Assembly: GCA_021732995.1 (NCBI GenBank)
Contig: JAKFWA010000004.1
Location: 105,078 to 169,077 of the forward strand
Origin: Planctomycetaceae bacterium
GTDB lineage: Bacteria > Planctomycetota > Planctomycetia > Planctomycetales > Planctomycetaceae
Length of the DNA stretch: 64,000 bases
Reading direction: 5' to 3'
In this document: positions 61,784-64,000 of the stretch, one piece after another
Numbering within the stretch: the first letter of the stretch is position 1
Layout of the letters: every line of letters starts with the position of its first letter
Notes under the pieces: model-generated
Databases searched by the model: none
The model's input: the letters and a program-made list of their open reading frames with translations, nothing else
Told to the model about the DNA's origin: nothing
Made by a program: the position numbers and the translations under genes

Positions 61784-62917
61784 ATGACTCATACATATGA
61801 TCTCATAGTGATCGGTTGCGGCGGCTTCGGCAGCAGCGTGATGTTCCATGCGGCCAAGCGTGGAATGCGCGTTCTCGGACTCGACCAATTCCCGGCCGCC
61901 CACGACCGGGGAAGTTCGCATGGCGATACGCGCATCATCCGCCAAGCTTACTTCGAGCACCCTGATTATGTGCCGCTGCTGCTGCGAGCCTACGAGTTGT
62001 GGCGAGATCTGGAGGCGAAATCCGGTCGATCGTTGATGCAAATCTGCGGGCTGCTGGAAGTGGGACCGCCAGCAGGAGAAGTGGTCACCGGAGTCCGCCT
62101 GGCCGCTCAGTTGCACGGGTTGCCGATCGAAAACTTCAACGCGGCAGAAATCAGGCACCGTTTTCCGGGATTCGCAGTCGACGAGTCATTCGAAGGAGTT
62201 TTCGAAACCACTGGAGGCTACCTGCAAGTCGAGGACTGTGTGCGGACTCATATTGAGCTGGCCCTCAAACACGGAGCCACTCACGAAGTCGCAGCGGTGC
62301 GGTCATGGACTTCCAATGGCCAGACGGCAACTGTCACAACTGACCGCGCCGCGTACGAAGCCGCGAATCTGGTGGTCACTCCGGGGGCATGGGCCACCAG
62401 CGTACTCGGACCAGCAGCCGGCCTGCCTCAACTCAAAGTGCGCCGTAAGGTTCTCGCCTGGAGCCCCGTCACCAGCAATGTTTACAACGAAACTCATGGC
62501 GGTGTGGGATTTCTGTTCGAGCTCCCCACGGGGATTTTCTACGGGTTTCCCAGCATTGATGGGCGAACGCTGAAGTTCGCCGAGCATTCTGGTGGCGAAA
62601 CCGTCGCGGCTCCACTGTCAGTTGATCGAAGCCTGCGTGAATCGGACAGAGCTCCGCTCATCAACTTCGCTCGCAACCACTTGCCCCACGTCGATCCGTC
62701 CATCTGCCGACATTGCGTCTGCCTTTACACCATGACGCCGGACGGCAACTTCATCGTGGACCGGCATCGCGAATTTGAGAACGTGCACTTCGGCGTCGGC
62801 TTTTCAGGGCATGGATTCAAGTTTACATCGGCAATCGGCGAGGCTCTCGCCAACCTCGCGGCCGACGGTCGCACGGATCTCCCGCTGGATTTTCTCGGCC
62901 AGCGGCGATTTGGCTGA
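61784..62917 (+). CDS. solA: Monomeric sarcosine oxidase / N-methyltryptophan oxidase family flavoprotein
   Basis: A 377-residue FAD enzyme. The dinucleotide motif [17 protein letters not shown] opens the protein, followed by [24 protein letters not shown], the family's FAD-contacting loop. [12 protein letters not shown] near 200 and [16 protein letters not shown] near 313 are typical; Cys313 corresponds to the Cys that binds FAD covalently in [25 protein letters not shown] closes the flavin site. The family oxidises sarcosine, N-methyltryptophan or similar amines to the amine, formaldehyde and H2O2. A GGAGAGGGAAAG site lies upstream. Its position directly before fae fits a formaldehyde-releasing role. 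The amine substrate is not determined by sequence. Confidence 0.88.
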   Translation: MTHTYDLIVIGCGGFGSSVMFHAAKRGMRVLGLDQFPAAHDRGSSHGDTRIIRQAYFEHPDYVPLLLRAYELWRDLEAKSGRSLMQICGLLEVGPPAGEVVTGVRLAAQLHGLPIENFNAAEIRHRFPGFAVDESFEGVFETTGGYLQVEDCVRTHIELALKHGATHEVAAVRSWTSNGQTATVTTDRAAYEAANLVVTPGAWATSVLGPAAGLPQLKVRRKVLAWSPVTSNVYNETHGGVGFLFELPTGIFYGFPSIDGRTLKFAEHSGGETVAAPLSVDRSLRESDRAPLINFARNHLPHVDPSICRHCVCLYTMTPDGNFIVDRHREFENVHFGVGFSGHGFKFTSAIGEALANLAADGRTDLPLDFLGQRRFG

Positions 62918-62985
62918 ACAGCGTCGCTCGCGTTCTGACGCTGGCAACTCTGTGCAGTTTTGGTGAAACCCGCCCGTCCGGTGGG

Positions 62986-63014
62986 TTGCGACTTGGTTCG
63001 CGAGATCCCATATT
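62986..63014 (+). promoter_or_regulatory. Candidate promoter for fae
   Basis: TTGCGA (62986-62991) and CATATT (63009-63014) are spaced by exactly 17 bases, each matching four of six sigma-70 positions, about 80 bases before the fae start. A hairpin AACCCGCC cgtcc GGTGGGTT (one G-T pair) overlaps the upstream edge. Confidence 0.35.
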
Positions 63015-63093
63015 CCGCCGCATTGATGAAACTTCATGCGACCAGCCCAGTGTGGGCGGCGCGAATACACACTGGTTCTGTAGGAGAAGCAGC

Positions 63094-63591
63094 ATGTCGT
63101 TGTACGTTGGTGAAGCTCTGGTCGGTGATGGCAACGAAGTCTCTCACATCGATCTGCTGATCGGTGACAAGAGCGGCCCGGTCGGAACGGCGTTCGCGAA
63201 CGCCTTGGCCGATCAGAAGGTTGGCCACAGCAACCTGCTCGCAGTTCTGGCACCGAACCTGGCAGTCAAGCCAGCCACGGTCATGATCACCAAGGTCACG
63301 ATCAAGGGTGCTCGCCAAGCCGTTCAAATGTTCGGCCCTGCCCAGAAGGCCGTAGCTGACGCCGTCGCGGACTCCGTCGAAGCCGGTGTGATTCCCAAGG
63401 ATCAAGCCGAGAATCTGGTCATTGTCTGCGGCGTGTTCATCCATTGGGATGCTGCCGATGACAAGAAGATCTACAAGTACAACTACGAAGCGACCAAGCT
63501 GTCGATCGCTCGCGCCATGAAGAGCGAGCCTTCGATCGCTCAAGTCCTGGCCGAGAAGGGCACTGCCAAGCACCCCTTCTTCGCGGGCTAA
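63094..63591 (+). CDS. fae: Formaldehyde-activating enzyme
   Basis: A 165-residue protein, near the usual 170. Fae condenses formaldehyde with tetrahydromethanopterin to give methylene-H4MPT. The family is very clear: [26 protein letters not shown] with the catalytic His18, [45 protein letters not shown] and [27 protein letters not shown]. The start ATG 63094 has AGGAG seven bases upstream; the open frame upstream of it has no family content. fae in planctomycetes belongs to the H4MPT-linked C1 pathway. It sits between a putative formaldehyde-producing oxidase and the dehydrogenase for its product. Confidence 0.96.
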   Translation: MSLYVGEALVGDGNEVSHIDLLIGDKSGPVGTAFANALADQKVGHSNLLAVLAPNLAVKPATVMITKVTIKGARQAVQMFGPAQKAVADAVADSVEAGVIPKDQAENLVIVCGVFIHWDAADDKKIYKYNYEATKLSIARAMKSEPSIAQVLAEKGTAKHPFFAG

Positions 63592-63631
63592 TTCGAGTGA
63601 CCTTGCCACTCAGCCTGTAGCAGCGAGACTT

Positions 63632-63670
63632 ACAACAACCCGGTTTCCGATGAGACCGGGTTGTTGTTTT
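63632..63670 (+). terminator. Terminator between fae and mtdB
   Basis: A perfect 13-bp stem ACAACAACCCGGT / ACCGGGTTGTTGT (63632-63644 and 63655-63667) with a 10-base loop, followed by a short T-run (TTTTG). It would stop or reduce readthrough from fae to the downstream dehydrogenase gene. Confidence 0.85.
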
Positions 63671-63712
63671 GCAGGTCTTGTTGAAGTCCTCTCACTGAGA
63701 GCACGGAACTCC

Positions 63713-64000
63713 ATGCGCAAGATTCTGATTCAACTGGATACCGACGCCCTGCCCAGCACGTTCGACCGCGTGGTGGCAGTCGATGCTGGAGTTGACGAAC
63801 TCTTCAGCTACGGCGGTGTCACTGCTGAAAACGTCACGGGACTCGTGCACGGAGCGATGTTCACCCGCGGCCCCAAGGACCTGAAGCACACCGCGATCTT
63901 CGTCGGCGGCAGTCAAGTCGCTGCTGGCGAAGCCCTATTTGCCAAGGTACTGAAGACGTTCTTCGGTCCTGTTCGAGTCTCCGTGATGATGGATTCAAAT
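63713..64000 (+). CDS. mtdB: Methylene-H4MPT dehydrogenase, N-terminal part
   Basis: The first 96 residues, cut by the right edge. MRKILIQLDTDALPSTFDRVVAVDAG, DELFSYGGVTAENVTGLVHGAMFTRGPKDLKHTAIFVGGS and FFGPVRVSVMMDSN match the MtdA/MtdB family, which oxidises methylene-H4MPT to methenyl-H4MPT with NAD(P)+. I choose MtdB rather than MtdA because of its place after fae and the FxxGG..AAGE pattern; the cofactor-deciding residues lie beyond the edge. It follows fae by 121 bases and a terminator. The start is the first ATG, with AGAGCACGG upstream. Confidence 0.85.
   Translation, partial: MRKILIQLDTDALPSTFDRVVAVDAGVDELFSYGGVTAENVTGLVHGAMFTRGPKDLKHTAIFVGGSQVAAGEALFAKVLKTFFGPVRVSVMMDSN

Overview
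The window reads as chromosome of a planctomycete (Planctomycetota). The clearest markers are three very large secreted proteins of the PSCyt1/DUF1549/DUF1553 type and two DUF1501 proteins with Tat-like leaders. These families are strongly expanded in that phylum. Other supporting features are a kinase-TPR giant, a MoxR ATPase, an alginate-export type porin, an exported V/Q/T-rich repeat protein and tetrahydromethanopterin (H4MPT) C1 genes. I did not identify a genus. No rRNA, tRNA, CRISPR array, insertion sequence or phage gene was seen.

Layout. 1-4.1 kb: tail of an upstream gene, two ExbD/TolR-like membrane proteins with long periplasmic parts, and ruvA. 4-14 kb: two PSCyt/DUF1501 modules, the second interrupted by an antisense DUF4058 gene. 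14-19.3 kb: an exported cyanophycinase-like protein, a prenyltransferase/squalene-oxidase-repeat protein, and a partial Tad pilus operon on the minus strand (cpaA, tadE, cpaB). 19.6-30.5 kb: small conserved proteins, two outer-membrane proteins, a decayed DUF1553 gene end, PBP2, MoxR, a lone LigD phosphoesterase-type domain and a FixJ-like regulator. 30.5-45.8 kb: an ArsR regulator, an EamA transporter, a third PSCyt protein, DUF2238, a GH2 glycosidase, a TadE-like protein with an Ig-like tail, a C45 hydrolase, a CinA homologue, a modular repeat protein and a beta-helix protein. 46-53.5 kb: a 1598-residue double kinase with TPRs and a TonB-dependent receptor. 53.8-60.6 kb: a chemosensory operon (cheA, cheW, mcp, cheR with a CheD-like tail, and a frameshifted cheB). 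60.7-64 kb: the repeat protein, a sarcosine oxidase-like flavoenzyme, fae and the start of a methylene-H4MPT dehydrogenase gene.

How the genes work together. The PSCyt/DUF1501 proteins, GH2, beta-helix protein, porin, TonB receptor and S51 peptidase fit a lifestyle of breaking down complex organic matter at the cell surface. The chemosensory operon is a self-contained adaptation pathway; no cheY is visible. At the right end, an oxidase that would release formaldehyde from N-methyl compounds lies directly upstream of fae and mtdB, which would capture and oxidise it on H4MPT.

The observations most worth checking are the CheR protein with a degenerate CheD-like tail, the cheB frameshift in a run of six C, the DUF1553 relic at 22.1-22.26 kb, the double kinase, and the TadE protein fused to an Ig-like domain. 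I found no clearly undescribed multi-gene defence or mobile system.
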